A DNA stretch of 64,000 bases, taken from Allium sativum. Taxonomy: Eukaryota > Streptophyta > Magnoliopsida > Asparagales > Amaryllidaceae. Below, one piece after another: positions 21,331-33,900 of the stretch. Each line of letters starts with the position of its first letter. Position 1 is the first letter of the stretch. Both the position numbers and the translations under genes were made by a program. The notes under the pieces were generated by a model, which saw nothing but the letters and a program-made list of their open reading frames with translations, did no database searches and was not told the DNA's origin. The stretch spans positions 110,712,625 to 110,776,624 of the forward strand of contig CM060911.1 of the NCBI GenBank assembly GCA_030737875.1, in the 5' to 3' direction.

Positions 21331-23835
21331 CATACTTCATGTTTATAATATCTATATTTAGTAACTAATTATATTGAAACTTAATAATAATAATTAATAA
21401 TAAACTTGGGAATCAATAATATTTGTCAATTATTTTTAAATAATTAATAGTTAATAAGTAGTAATTTTTTTTAATAGTTAATATATGTTAACTAGCTACT
21501 TTATTAATTAATAGTAACATAAGTTTGTAATAAGTATTCCTCTCGATTATAATTAACTTAAATTTTTTTGGGTCTGTGCCTATCTACCTGTTTTTGGATG
21601 TATGTACACAAGCCATGAGTTTATGGGTACATGCATACTACTTTAAGCATGTATTCCTTGGCGCACATGTACCATTCCATAGAAAACACATTACCTATGT
21701 ATTACTTTTTAATTTTACTCAGTTTCTAGAATATGGCATCTTAGACAGTCAAACATATGATAATTGACTACTCTTTTTGCATAAGAATGGTCCCTGTTCT
21801 GTACACTATCAACATGCCTTTAAAAAAAACTATTGATATAAGGTTGTAGTTTGTTGGTTGTACAAGTAATTTATCGACATGTCTGTATTTCGGTTCAGCA
21901 AAGAAAAACACTGGCTTTTCTTCTTACATCCAATGTAAGTATGAAATAAATTATAAGATGTCAATAATTGTTGTTCTTCCAATGCTATTTGCTTATGCTT
22001 TGTTCAAGTAATCAATGACAATTGAGTCAACTATACCGCATGTTCCAATCTATCATGTTCTCTATTTTGTTCTAAATAAATTCAAAATAAGCATACAATC
22101 AAAACAAGCATGTCTAATTATTAAGTAAAAAGGTCCTAAGTTGACATAGTACATACTTAACAAAATTTCCATAAACACAGCGTACATATCAGCGTACATA
22201 GTACATACTTAACAAAATTTCCGTCGGTTCTTCAATTAAACGTGCCTTTTGACATCGGTTCTTCCATCGTGTTCCATAGTATTCCGAATTTCATTTTTTC
22301 CACCGCAAACCCTAATTCCCCTTTCGATCCACTTCACATCGCCGCTTCACATCGCCACTGCTCGATCGCCGCTGCTCAATCGCCACTGCTCGATCGCCGC
22401 TACTCAATCGCCACTACCCGATCGCCTACGTATCTCGCTGGTAAATTTTTATTCGTTGTCTCAATTGCATGTGACAATGCTCCTGTGTCATACTGATTGT
22501 AACAATTTTTATTCGGTTCACAGTACAATTTTTATTCGTTGTCTCAATTGCATGTGACAATCGCTACTGTGTCATACTGATTGTAACAATGCTCCTTTTA
22601 GGTTGAACTTTGTATATAATTTGATGACAAACCTCAATTGCATGTGACAAATTACCATGGCAAACCTCAATTGCATGTGACAATGCTCCTTTTAGGTTGA
22701 ACTTTGTATTCAAACATCTATATATTTCTTCGTCTAACTGTAATTCCTGTCAATTTGCAGTCACACTCGTTTTGGACCTGAAATATGAAATTCGATCATA
22801 TATATGCATATACACGTGCGCATATGTATAAACATGTATTTGGTCATAAGTTGAGTTTGTATATTTAGTTTATGATATTGACTTTTTGAATTTTTACGGG
22901 TTTGGGTATTTGTCATAAACAACCAGTATGTTAGAATGACCAAAGTTTGTTCGCTTGCATTTCATACTTTGTACTGCGGTACTGACTTTGTATACACTAT
23001 TAAAATCTGAAGTGGAGATGTGTATTTGGGAACACATATACTGTCTAATACCATTTGCTGTCTTGATGAAGCTTTGTCATCTTGAATAACACACTAAAAT
23101 ACAAGCCTACAATAGAAACAAGAATAACACACTAAAATACACCAAAATAAACAGCAAAAATCATTTGCTGTCTTGATGAAGCTTTGTCATCCTGAAGCTT
23201 TTACCATTCATATTCATAGGATCTGCAAGAACAACAAACATAGTATGAGATATTTAATTTAACTATAAAAAAGGTTGAGCATACATTTCATAAACACAGC
23301 TCCTAGTCCGCTGTTAACTTCAGAAAATGGATTAAATGAGTAATTTTTTTGTGAAACCTCTGAAAAAGTGCAGCAGTTTATAATTTACATCTAATTAATG
23401 AAATGCAAGTTCAACTCATTGGATAATACTCCAATAACTAAATTATAATATCTCATGTTTCATTTATCCTTTTAATTAGATGTTTCATTTGGATGTTTCA
23501 TTTGGAAAACAAATTAACTGTTTCAGAAAACATCGGATTATTATCAAATGATATTTCATAACCAATGGTAAACTCTGTTTGGCTGTTTCATTTGGATGTT
23601 TCAGTTTAGTTTACATCTATTTGGATGTTTCAGTTTAGTTTACATCTATTTGGCTGTTTATTTTGATGATATATATATTATTATGCAAATACGTTGTTTT
23701 AGAGGGTGGGTCGAAGTATGATAGGTGATGCATAAGAGGGGTAGATAAGGTGGGTGCGTATAACCAAGTTGTACAATAATGTTGAGCATAAGTCTTTATA
23801 GTAGGTCCGAAAATTAGAGGCGTTGTTTTACCAAG
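21331..23835 (+). other. CACTA 5' region upstream of the transposase
   Basis: No credible coding exon is found. The region is mostly AT-rich. It has a GC-rich pocket at 22330-22435 of repeated ATCGCC(A/G)CT-type units, which could be a promoter or 5' untranslated exon. At 22460-22700 there are dispersed copies of TCAATTGCATGTGACAAT with GCTCCTTTTAGGTTGAAC. At 23035-23205 a segment containing TTTGCTGTCTTGATGAAGCT is duplicated. At 23580-23660 there are repeats of TTTGGATGTTTCAGTTTAGT. The transcript start is probably here, but no single TATA box stands out. Confidence 0.5.
22330..22435. repeat. GC-rich short tandem repeat in CACTA 5' region
   Basis: Alternating units of ATCGCCGCTGCTCA and ATCGCCACTGCTCG type (about 28-30 bp per pair) make a sharp GC island in AT-rich surroundings. 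Open frames across it are short and look incidental. Confidence 0.7.
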
Positions 23836-26800
23836 ATGGACAAAGCATGGGTCAATCTACCAAGGTTTCATCATTTTGGCTATTACTTCCATAGTTATAA
23901 GTAGTGTGATGCTAAGGGCACATCATTTTCCTCTTACTAATACCACGAATAAAAATAATAAGTACAATAAATTTGATGTACTTCCTAATACCATTATAAA
24001 CAAATATAAGTATTTATGAATGAGTTTGGTGTTAGGAAGAATGTAGTATAAAATTTTGGTATTAGCAAGAAGAAAACGAGGTGCCCTAGCATCACACTAT
24101 AAGTATTTAAGAAGGAGTATTAATACATTTTTTGTGTTGTAGAATGACAAGCGAATATAGGCAAGCTGTGGAAAATTTTGTATATGGGCATGTTGCGAGT
24201 GAAGGGAATCCCGAAAAAATTAGATGCCCATGTCGTGATTGTAGGAATCTAATTTGGCAAACATCAAGGGAAGTTGTGTCACACTTGATTTGTTTTGGAA
24301 TGGACCCAACCTATGATATATGGATTTTTCATGGAGAAAAACGGCCATCACAAAATAATAGTGAGACAGATACTTATAGAATGTATGTTGATGCGCAAAT
24401 CTATGATGAGGAGGTAGAAGCCAATGTTGAAGCAAGACATGGGGAAGGTATTGAGGAAATGATGGAGAATGCCGAAATTCCTTTGTATCCCGGTTGTGCA
24501 AGCCACACAAAGTTGTCTGCTACAGTACTTCTTTTCAAGCACAAAGCGCGAAATGGTATGTCGGACACGGCTTTTACAGAGCTTCTTAAACTTCTAAAGG
24601 ATATGTTGCCTAAAGAAAACATGCTTCTTGATTCTACATATGCAACAAAGAAGTTGCTTAAGTCATTTGGTTTAGGCTATAAGCAGATACATGCATGTGT
24701 AAATGATTGTTGTTTATTTAGAAAAGAGCTTGCAAATAGTGATTTCTGTCCTAAGTGTGGTAAGTCTCGCTGGAAAAAAAACAAGACTACTAAAGATGGG
24801 AAGCAAACCAAAATACCTATGAAGGTTTTGAGATACTTCCCACTGATACCAAGACTGAAAAGAATGTTTGCATCCCCAGAAACATCAGAACAACTAAGAT
24901 GGCATAGCAGTCATAAGAGTGATGATGGTAAATTGCGTCATCCAGTGGATTCTACTCAGTGGGCTACGATTGATAGAATGTATCATTCTTTTGCTTCCGA
25001 TCCACGAAATTTAAGGCTTGGCATTGCATCTGATGGCTTTAATCCTTTCGGTGATTGGAATTGTGGATATAGTTGTTGGCCAGTGTTTCTTGTTGCTTAC
25101 AACTTTCCTCCGTGGCTTTGTATGCACAAAGATAATATGATGCTATCTTTGTTAATTCCTAGGCCACGACAACCGGGAAATGACATTGATGTATACTTGC
25201 AACCACTTATTGAAGATTTGAAAAAATTGTGGGATAAAGGGGTGAAAGCGTACGACGCTTACAGTCGTAGTGAATTTAGATTACATGCTATTCTTATGTG
25301 GACAATCAATGATTTTCCAGCTTACGGAAATTTAGCTGGTTGCCCTGTAAAAGGTAAGAGAGCATGTCCAGTTTGTGGTGTCAATACCTGCTCAATATGG
25401 CTACCATTTAGTAAAAAGTGTGCATACATGGGTCATAGACGATTCCTTGAACCTAACCATGAGTATCGTCAACGGAAAAACTTATTTGATGGAACTATAG
25501 AGAATAGAGAAAGGCCTCAAATACAAACTGGTGTTCAAATCTTTGATGATGTTCAAGATATTATTAATGATTGGGGGAAAAAATTAAAAAAGGAAGAGAA
25601 AGGTGAAAGGAAAAGGAAAAGGAAAACTATGATGAAAAAAGGATGTACAATGTGGAAGAAGAGGTCCATTTTCTTTGACTTGCCTTATTGGAAGGTGAAA
25701 TTTAACTAGAAACACATTGCTTTCCATTTTCTATTCATGTTTGCTACTTAGTACTTAATTAGTTGTGTTTTGTCAATTTTTAGGCACTTCCTTTGCGGCA
25801 TAATCTAGATGTAATGCATATTGAGAAAAATATTGGTGAAAGTATTATTGGTACATTGCTTGATATCAAAGGAAAATCAAAAGATGGCCTCAATTCACGC
25901 CAAGATCTAGAAGCAATGGGCATTAGAAAAAAATTGCATCCTATAGACATTGGAAATAAAGTATTGCTCCCAGCCGCACCGTGCACCTTATCCGATCAAG
26001 AAAAAGAGATCTTTTATAGTAGAATGAAGAACTTGAAAGTGCCTGATGGATATAGCTCAAATATTGGAAAATGTTTTGCAAAAGAAGACAAGATATCAAA
26101 CCTTAAGTCTCATGATTATCATGTTTTGATGCAACAACTATTGTCCGTTGCATTAAGAGGACTTCTACCTACAGGGATAAGGAATGCACTACTACGACTA
26201 TGTTCATTTTTTAATGACATATGCCAAAGAGTGCTTGATAGGAATAAATTAGAATTAATGGACTATCAAGTTGCATTAACACTATGTGATCTAGAGAGGT
26301 TCTTTCCCCCTTCCTTTTTCGATATCATGATTCACTTAACAATACATTTAGGGAGAGAAGCAAGAATTTGTGGGCCGGTCCAATATCGATGGATGTATCC
26401 ATTTGAGAGGTAATATTTATTATAAATAATTGACGGTTAAAAGTATCTATAGTTATGAAAGTAACTTGTTTATTCATTTTGGTTATAGATATATGAAAAT
26501 ATTAAAAGGGTACGTTAAAAATCAAGCACGGCCTGAAGGGTGCATTGCTGAGCGCTATGTTTCCGAAGAATGTATGAAATATTGCTCTGGATATATTAAA
26601 GATGCATTACAAATTGGAGAGAGGAAAAACCGAAATGAAGTGGAACAAAATGATTTTATACTTGAGGGGCGTCCTATTTCCAAAGGAAAACCTATTACAG
26701 TCGATGAGGAGGTGATTAATGCTGCTCATCGATACGTTTTGTTTAATACGGAAGAAGTAGAGCCGTATATAGAGTAAGTATAAGTCCAACTTAACTATGA

Positions 26801-27899
26801 CATACAAAATAAATTAGATCCTTAATTACATTTATGTATGCAGAATGCACAAAGAGGAGCTAAAATGTTTGCATCCTCATCTTGCACAAGACGATTTGGA
26901 ACTGTCAAAATTGCAATCGAAGAATTTTAGTTTTTGGTTCGGAAAAAAGGTTGATAGCTATATCTTAAAAAACTATTAATGATGAAAGTAATAGATCAAC
27001 ATAAATCTTTATTTAATATATTGTATTTGTCCAGGTTAGAGATGATAGACGTATATCCAATGTCAGCAACATAATAAAATGGCTTTCATACGGACCTCGT
27101 TCGCAAATAATTTCTTATGCTGGCTATATTGTTAATGGTCGACGTTTTCATACGAAAGACTTTGAGAAGGCGACACAAAATAGTGGTGTTTCCATTGAGT
27201 CAAGTACTGTTTGTGTAGATGGGTCTATTGAAAAAATAATATATTATGGGGTCTTGCGTGAGATTTTCTTGTTGGATTATCGTCAATTTCAAGTTGCCTT
27301 GTTTAAATGTGATTGGGCAAATATGTATCGTGGAGTCAAAGTTGAAGATGGATTTACATTGGTCAATTTGCATCAATTTCAAAATAAGTTTGAAAGCGAC
27401 CCGTTTATCTTAGCAACACAAGCGGTTCAAGTTTTCTTCTCTAGAGAAGGTAGTTCTTCAAATTGGTATGTTGTGTTGAGAGCGCCCTCTAGAGGGTTTC
27501 ATGAATTGGAAAAATACGACGAGGATGAAGAATCAACTAGTAAACCATTGGATGAGTCACAACTTGATGATAGAGACGTAGATAATGGGGATGAAAGTTA
27601 CGTAAGGGAGGGTTGTAACGGTATTTTGGTATGTTATAAGCATATTTTATTGATTTTTTATTTTATGCATGTTCATATATACCATAAAATGTGTTGTTAG
27701 AATGAAAAAAAAGAAAAAAAAATCTGATATAAGATTGACATCTTAGCGTGTATCAAAATAACTTTATTTTCTATTTTATGTTCTTTGCATGTGTATTTTA
27801 TTTTGTACGTGGTTGTTACAAAGTAGTGCTATATTTAGTGTGATGTTCTAATCCTTTGTAAATCGTTTTGTTTTTTTATAGGTCGACGAGGAAGATTGA
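23836..27899 (+). CDS. CACTA transposase, TNP2/TNPD type
   Basis: Predicted exons are 23836-23864, 24143-25694, 25784-26409, 26489-26773, 26844-26949, 27035-27628 and 27882-27899. All introns are GT-AG and the sum is 3210 nt (1069 aa). The start MDKAWVNLPR joined to MTSEYRQAV matches the usual start of this family. Domains in order: transposase-associated N-terminal domain with CPCRDCRN (residues ~3-80); transposase_21/tnp2 core with a CPKCGKSRW knuckle, SDGFNPFG (D307), WTINDFPAYG (D400) and LDVMHIEKN (D536, E541) (~250-545); DUF4218 ending in MYPFERYMKILKGYVKN (~625-750); DUF4216 (~850-950). It should bind and cut the element's ends in the nucleus. The acidic residues named are candidate catalytic positions, by family analogy. 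The frame is open throughout, so the gene looks functional; exon borders are predicted, not measured. Confidence 0.9.
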
Positions 27900-27921
27900 T
27901 CTTGTATTATCGGCGAGGAAG

Positions 27922-30900
27922 ATGGTGCTAGACGAAGGAGAGGTATTCAAGTACATATTGCATTTTTTACCACATGTTTTTTTTTAAGTTCTGCTATAAA
28001 AGTTCAAATATTAAAATCAACTTGAATGTATGTACAAATCTTAAATATGGATCTTTTGGATATGTGATTTATGATTTAAATTTTATTTTGATTTAAAGTT
28101 TGAACTTTGCTTTTTACAATTTTTATCCCATTGAAAATTTGGCATTTCAAATAGATAAAAAAAAATGTAAACAAAAACTTGTGTTTCCTGCCTTTTATTA
28201 TTATTTCTATCTGTGAAAATTGGCTGAATAAATTTGCAAAATGTAGAGAAATGTTAAGTTATTAAAATATATGTTTTTACAAAACTATTTTATTAACTAA
28301 TTTTTAGAAAATTCAATATTTAAAGGTATTTTTTCACAAAGAGAACTAAAATCAACATAAAGAATACTGATTAAAACCATCAGAAAAAAAGAATCCATAA
28401 TTTAAATATCGCAAACACCAGAAATACGGGATACCGAACCAATGTTTCAAAATATCCTGAACTAAGACTGAGAAATACTTGACATTGTTGCAGATAGGTT
28501 GATTCCACAAATCTAATTTTGAACGACATGTGAAAAAATTGGAAAACAAAATTGAAAATAAATTTGATGTCTAAAACTGAGTTGCGAACAAACACTAAAG
28601 GCCTAATATTGTATCTGGATCAATTCAACACTGAGGAAGAGTGAAGGGAAAAATACAATTCTAAAGGAAAATAGAGAAAATGTGAAACAAGAAAAGGTAA
28701 AAGGACAAATGACACACTCCAAATGGAAGTGCAACAAGCGTACAAAGCAAAATAATTAGTATTAGTGGCACACGCTTCATGTTTGTAGGAAAAACGATTT
28801 ATGAAAACATAACACGTTTAAATAATCAATGTCTAATTTTACTTATAATATGGACTATTTTGAACAAGGATTTTTTTTACATATAGTTAGAAATAGACAT
28901 AGAAAATTCAAATCGGATCTCATCGTTTATGATTCGATTTACATTTCGATTAAGCGTGCTCTATGTAGAGCTTAAAATCTTACAGATATACACACCATGA
29001 AGGTAGCTTAGCAGTTGTTTATAAATGTGCACCATCTCCATCCGCATATTGGTTTTTCCACACAGAACCTGCCTTTCTGTAAGTTGCCCTTTGTATGTTT
29101 GTCAAGTTATTTCCTCTGCATTGTTCTAGGTAAAGCTTTACAGCTACGTATTTTCTCCATATCACCCTCCCTCCTACTGCACAAGTCAATTAAACGTTAA
29201 GCTATAGAATGACACTCTACTTATGTAATGTGTTCGGTATCTCAAACAATGGACTAAACAACAATCATACGATGAATGTAATGTGATATAATCATTGTAA
29301 GTCCAGCTATTCCTATATATGCGGTAACAGTAATAATAAGAATAAGAAAAAGCTCCAGGAACAATAAGTTAATATAATGTGAGTTGTAGATTGCAAACTT
29401 GCATTAAGTTAATATAATGTGAGTTGTATGGCAAGTGCTTCACGCGTGATTTATTTGTTTATATGACTTGTATGTTTAACCTATTAACAATAAATAATTT
29501 ATATGTATATTTTAATGTCAGAATAATATGTTTTTGTTTAATGTTGTAATATCTTATGATTTTTAAATGTGAATGTTCATTTCAATTAATTAATGAAAAA
29601 TGAATATGTGCATAAAAATTCTTTATTAGATCAGCAAATGAATATGTGCTTAAAAAATGTGCATAAAATGAATATGTGCAAGTAGTTTTCAATAGCTAAA
29701 ATGAATATGTGCATAAAAAATGGTCCTCATGTGTACGTAGATGTACTTGCGGAGAAGTGGACTCCGTCTCCACCTCATGCCCTTGCCACTTGTGGCTACT
29801 TGATCAGCAGATCGGCATCAAGGCTCCTTTATTTCCTTTTTGGTGTCAAGGTGGAATCTAGTGTAGATTTGTCATAATAATTCGATGGATATTTTAATAA
29901 CCAAATACTCCTTAACGACAATTTTGTGAGTCTGATATAACGATTGGAAAACCCAAAGAACCGGCAGCCACTGATTTGGAAAATCCATTCCTCGGTTACG
30001 TTTCAAACGCGATAAGCACATTTACTCCCTACATTTTGATTAAAGACTCTATTCAGCAGCACCTACCAGTATTTATATGCCTTCCGTACGTACATTTTAA
30101 ACTGAGCACTGGCAAAAAAAAAACATTTTTATGTCACTTTTATTTTACCCACTTGTACCCTTGCCATTGCTCAGTGCTCTGTTTAAAATATAATCATTTC
30201 ACTGTAGTCGCTTGTATTTTGATGAACAACACAGTTCGTCTTATGATGTTCATGTAGTGCTCAGTTTAAAATATATTGTATGTTCAGCCATTGAAAAATG
30301 ACTTAAGATTTTTATTTTTTAGCTATTGAAAACTGACTTAAATTTTTTATTTTTTAGAGCTCAAAAATTGCAAGCAAAAGAGCAAAAAAGCAAAGTTTAG
30401 CTGCACTTGCAGCTGTTCGTGCTGCTGATGAAAGACCGGTTGGGATTAGAATCAACGAACACCCAGATGGACCACTTCCGTTGCTTCGTGAATTAAATAT
30501 TGCTATAAGACGATCTCCTCGAAAACATGCTGAATACCCAATACGCACAATTCGCAAACATGGAAGCAACCTTGGCCACACTGCAGAAGGGATGCAGTCC
30601 CCTCCTCCTTCCAGTAGCATCCCCGTCGACACTACAAACCAGATACAGCCCCCTCCTTCCAATAACAGCCCCTTCGACAATACAAACCCAGCACAGCCCC
30701 CTGCCCGTCAACTACACTTCCATGAAACTCCAGCCAACGATGATTCCAGTCCAAACGAAATTCAACCCGATTCTACTGAAGATCAAAGATTGAAGCAAGC
30801 TAGAAGAAAGAGAGGCAGAACGATGATGAAATCATTAGCTATGATACCGGATGAGAAGCCGGAAGTTGAATTTAATGAACGCGGACAAGCAATAGGTGCT

Positions 30901-33900
30901 AATTCCAAACATTTGTCGTCATATATTGGTACTCTAGCAAGGGAGATGGTGCCTTTTACCATTAGCACATGGAGGAACGTCGGTGATGATTTGAGGGATG
31001 ATCTGTGGACTTGTATAGAGGTACGTACTGATATTTGACTTGTATACCATATGTCGGCTTTCAATAGTAAATTCTGTGAATGATAAATTCTGGCTTGTGT
31101 AAGATTTGAGGGATGATCTGTGAATAATAAATTCTGGCTTTCAATAGTAAATTCTGGCTTTAAGTTGTATTTAATTTTACTGATTCTATGTTATTTATGT
31201 TAGGGAGTACTTATATGTCTCAATATTAAAAGCAACATATTATATGCCTGTTATAGTTCTCTTTATAATGACATATGCATTATGCACATTGCAATACTGT
31301 TACATATTATATGTCTCAATATTCAAAGCAACAAATTATATACCTGCTGTGGTACAACATTGCATTTTGCAATACTGTTAGAGACTAATCTGCTGTTTTT
31401 TTTTTTTTTTTTTTTTTGTGTGTGCGCGCAGTCAAGATTCAAGGTAGATATGGTGTATAAGGATTACTTGTTAATGGTAATAGGACAGCGGTGGAAGGAG
31501 TCGAAATCAAGGTTAGTTGCAGCTATCAAAAAAGCGTCTCAAAATCCCGACTCTACCGATACTTTAGCAAGCCTAAAACCGTTCAATATAAAGAGCGATG
31601 ACGAGTGGAATGCTTTTGTAACTGAAAAATTGTCAGAAAAGTTTGAGGTGGTTATTTTTGTCTTACTGAGTTTAACTGTTAAATATATTACATTTTCCTA
31701 TATCATATTTACTGAATTGATTTTATAGGCAACAAGCCAAAGATTCAAAAGCATTAGAGAAAAGAATAAAGTTCCACACACCATGAGCAGAAAAGGTTAT
31801 GCAAGATTGGAAGAAGAAATGGTAAAAAAATATTGTTAAAGCAACTATTATATGTTATCACATGAAAAATTCTGAAGCTGTTAAGCTATTTTTGCAGAAA
31901 AAGGAAACGTCAACATCTACTATCACTAGAGACGAATTGTGGTGCAAAGGCCACACTAGAAAAGATGGAAAACCTCCGAATTCAATTGCTGCCGAATTCA
32001 TAGTAAGAATAAGTTCAAATATACAATATCAGAAACTGTTGCTATTGTTAACGTAGTTTTAATTTTAATTTCTGAATTTTGGTTGTTTTTTAATTTGTAG
32101 TCTAAGATAAATGAGCATCATAATGCCGCAAGTCAGGATTCTCATGGAGCAACATCAGTTACTCAAGATGGCGTGTCGAAGCTTTTTGGTCAGGAGCATG
32201 GAGGACGTGTAAGAGGGCTTGGTTTTGGGGTTGTACCATCTCAGCTTCGTATTCGGGGTAGCTCATCAGGTGAAGTACATGCATTGCGAAACCAAGTTAG
32301 TGGATTGGAGACCAAAGTACAGGAGCTCACTACGATGTTGATGGTAAGTGTTAATTAGAAATTTATTTTAACGGCGATTTTTCCTGTTTTCCTGTTAATT
32401 AGAAACCAAGTTATTGTCGGTTTCCGGTTCCGTTCCGGATATTTCGGAATTTCCGGTAAATTCCCGGTTTGATAATTGCGGTGTGGTTTTCTCATGCTGA
32501 TTTTCCAGATTGACCCATGTTATTCCATTATAATGCTCCGGTTACGTCGATTATTTGACCAATTGCATTTTCTTTTCGTAGCCAACGGTACCAATCAGTA
32601 GTGGGTAATGTTTTAAAACAACTCGGAAAAAACAGTGTGACCAGACCCAGTGCCACTCTAACCCAAACTATTTATCTAGGGGTTTCTGCCATGTATATAT
32701 ATATTCCTCAGAAATCCATTTATCCAGCAGTTTACAGAGCCTACTCGAACATTTTCCTCCTCTCTCTTTATGGTCCTGTTTCTAAACCTTTAGCATTGTT
32801 TTTTGGAACAAATATCTGCTTCCAGCTTTCATCTTAAATTGCAACTGTTTGTCGCAAGGTTTATTATCATTAGGATTTAGGCTAAAAGCCTTTAGATCCG
32901 ATTTTTCAACACTCTGCAGAATTCTAGGTATTATGGTAAGCAAAATTTATATTATTCATCAAGCTTGGTTAATTAGTTTTTGGCGTGATTTGTGCTATGT
33001 AGAGAAGAATCGTTCGGATTCTCATTGGTTTGTTGTCAAATGGAAATAAGATTTTAACCAGCTACGTCCGACTGATTTCTTCTATCAATTAAATTGAAGT
33101 TTATTTAATTTTTTCAACGTTCATCAATTTATTCCTACTCTTTGATTCGGGATCTGTCGGCTATTTCCTATTAGTTCCGGCATTATGTATGAAATAAAGT
33201 TATTTTTGTTTGCCTTCGATTTTTTATATTGAAATAAGAATCATTTCAATTTTTTATATTGCAAGACGATGCTAAGATGGTATGAGTCTGAATTCAGTGT
33301 GGATATATTCTTACATTGGCCTTCAATCTGATTGCCTTCGATTTGCTTTGTGTTATTTAACTTATTTCGGAGAGTTTTCAAATTAATACCTTAATTCTTC
33401 ATAGTATGGTTGTATTAAACAAATACTCCTATTTGTGATTTTCGGGATCTGCTGGTGCTGGGTTGCTGATCAATAAACATAGGCTCCAAAATTTTAAAAA
33501 GAACCAGCAATCGCCTATGGGCTGTGGCATTTTGCTGCCGTAGCATGGAGCCAATAATAAAAACTTCACCAGAGGTAGAATGCCTTGGATTATTCTCATG
33601 ATCCTTTGCCACGATATCTGGTTACATTTTAACACTTTTTTCTTTTAATTCTTAATCTCCCAGGTTAAAGAAATAAGACATGGCCGTTTGTACAATGTTT
33701 GTTCTTGGACATAACCCATTATGTCTCTACAATTGAAAAAAAATATTAAAAAAAGAGCAAAGCAAAATGCCTTTTTTTTTCATAATGTGTTTCAAATTTA
33801 CGGCTTCCCAATTGTGCTAGTTTTATATGACCAAAATCATATTTTGTGCTAATTTTATATGACCTATGTATATGCAATCTTTACAGGATCTAAAAGAAAA

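Noticed and set aside
22242..22557. Short ORFs over the GC-rich repeat as a gene
   Set aside because: Two overlapping frames of repeat-derived residues, no domain, no splice support.
24220..24622. Minus-strand ORFs opposite the transposase
   Set aside because: They are shadows of the TNPD exon, which has clear family domains on the plus strand.
30527..30793. Alternative plus-strand frame in the proline-rich exon
   Set aside because: The frame used in the annotation continues from a good acceptor through the Transposase_24 domain; this one ends without joining any later exon.
32420..33650. Captured host gene fragment in the TNPA-like intron
   Set aside because: Short ORFs there do not resemble any protein I know, and there is no consistent frame.
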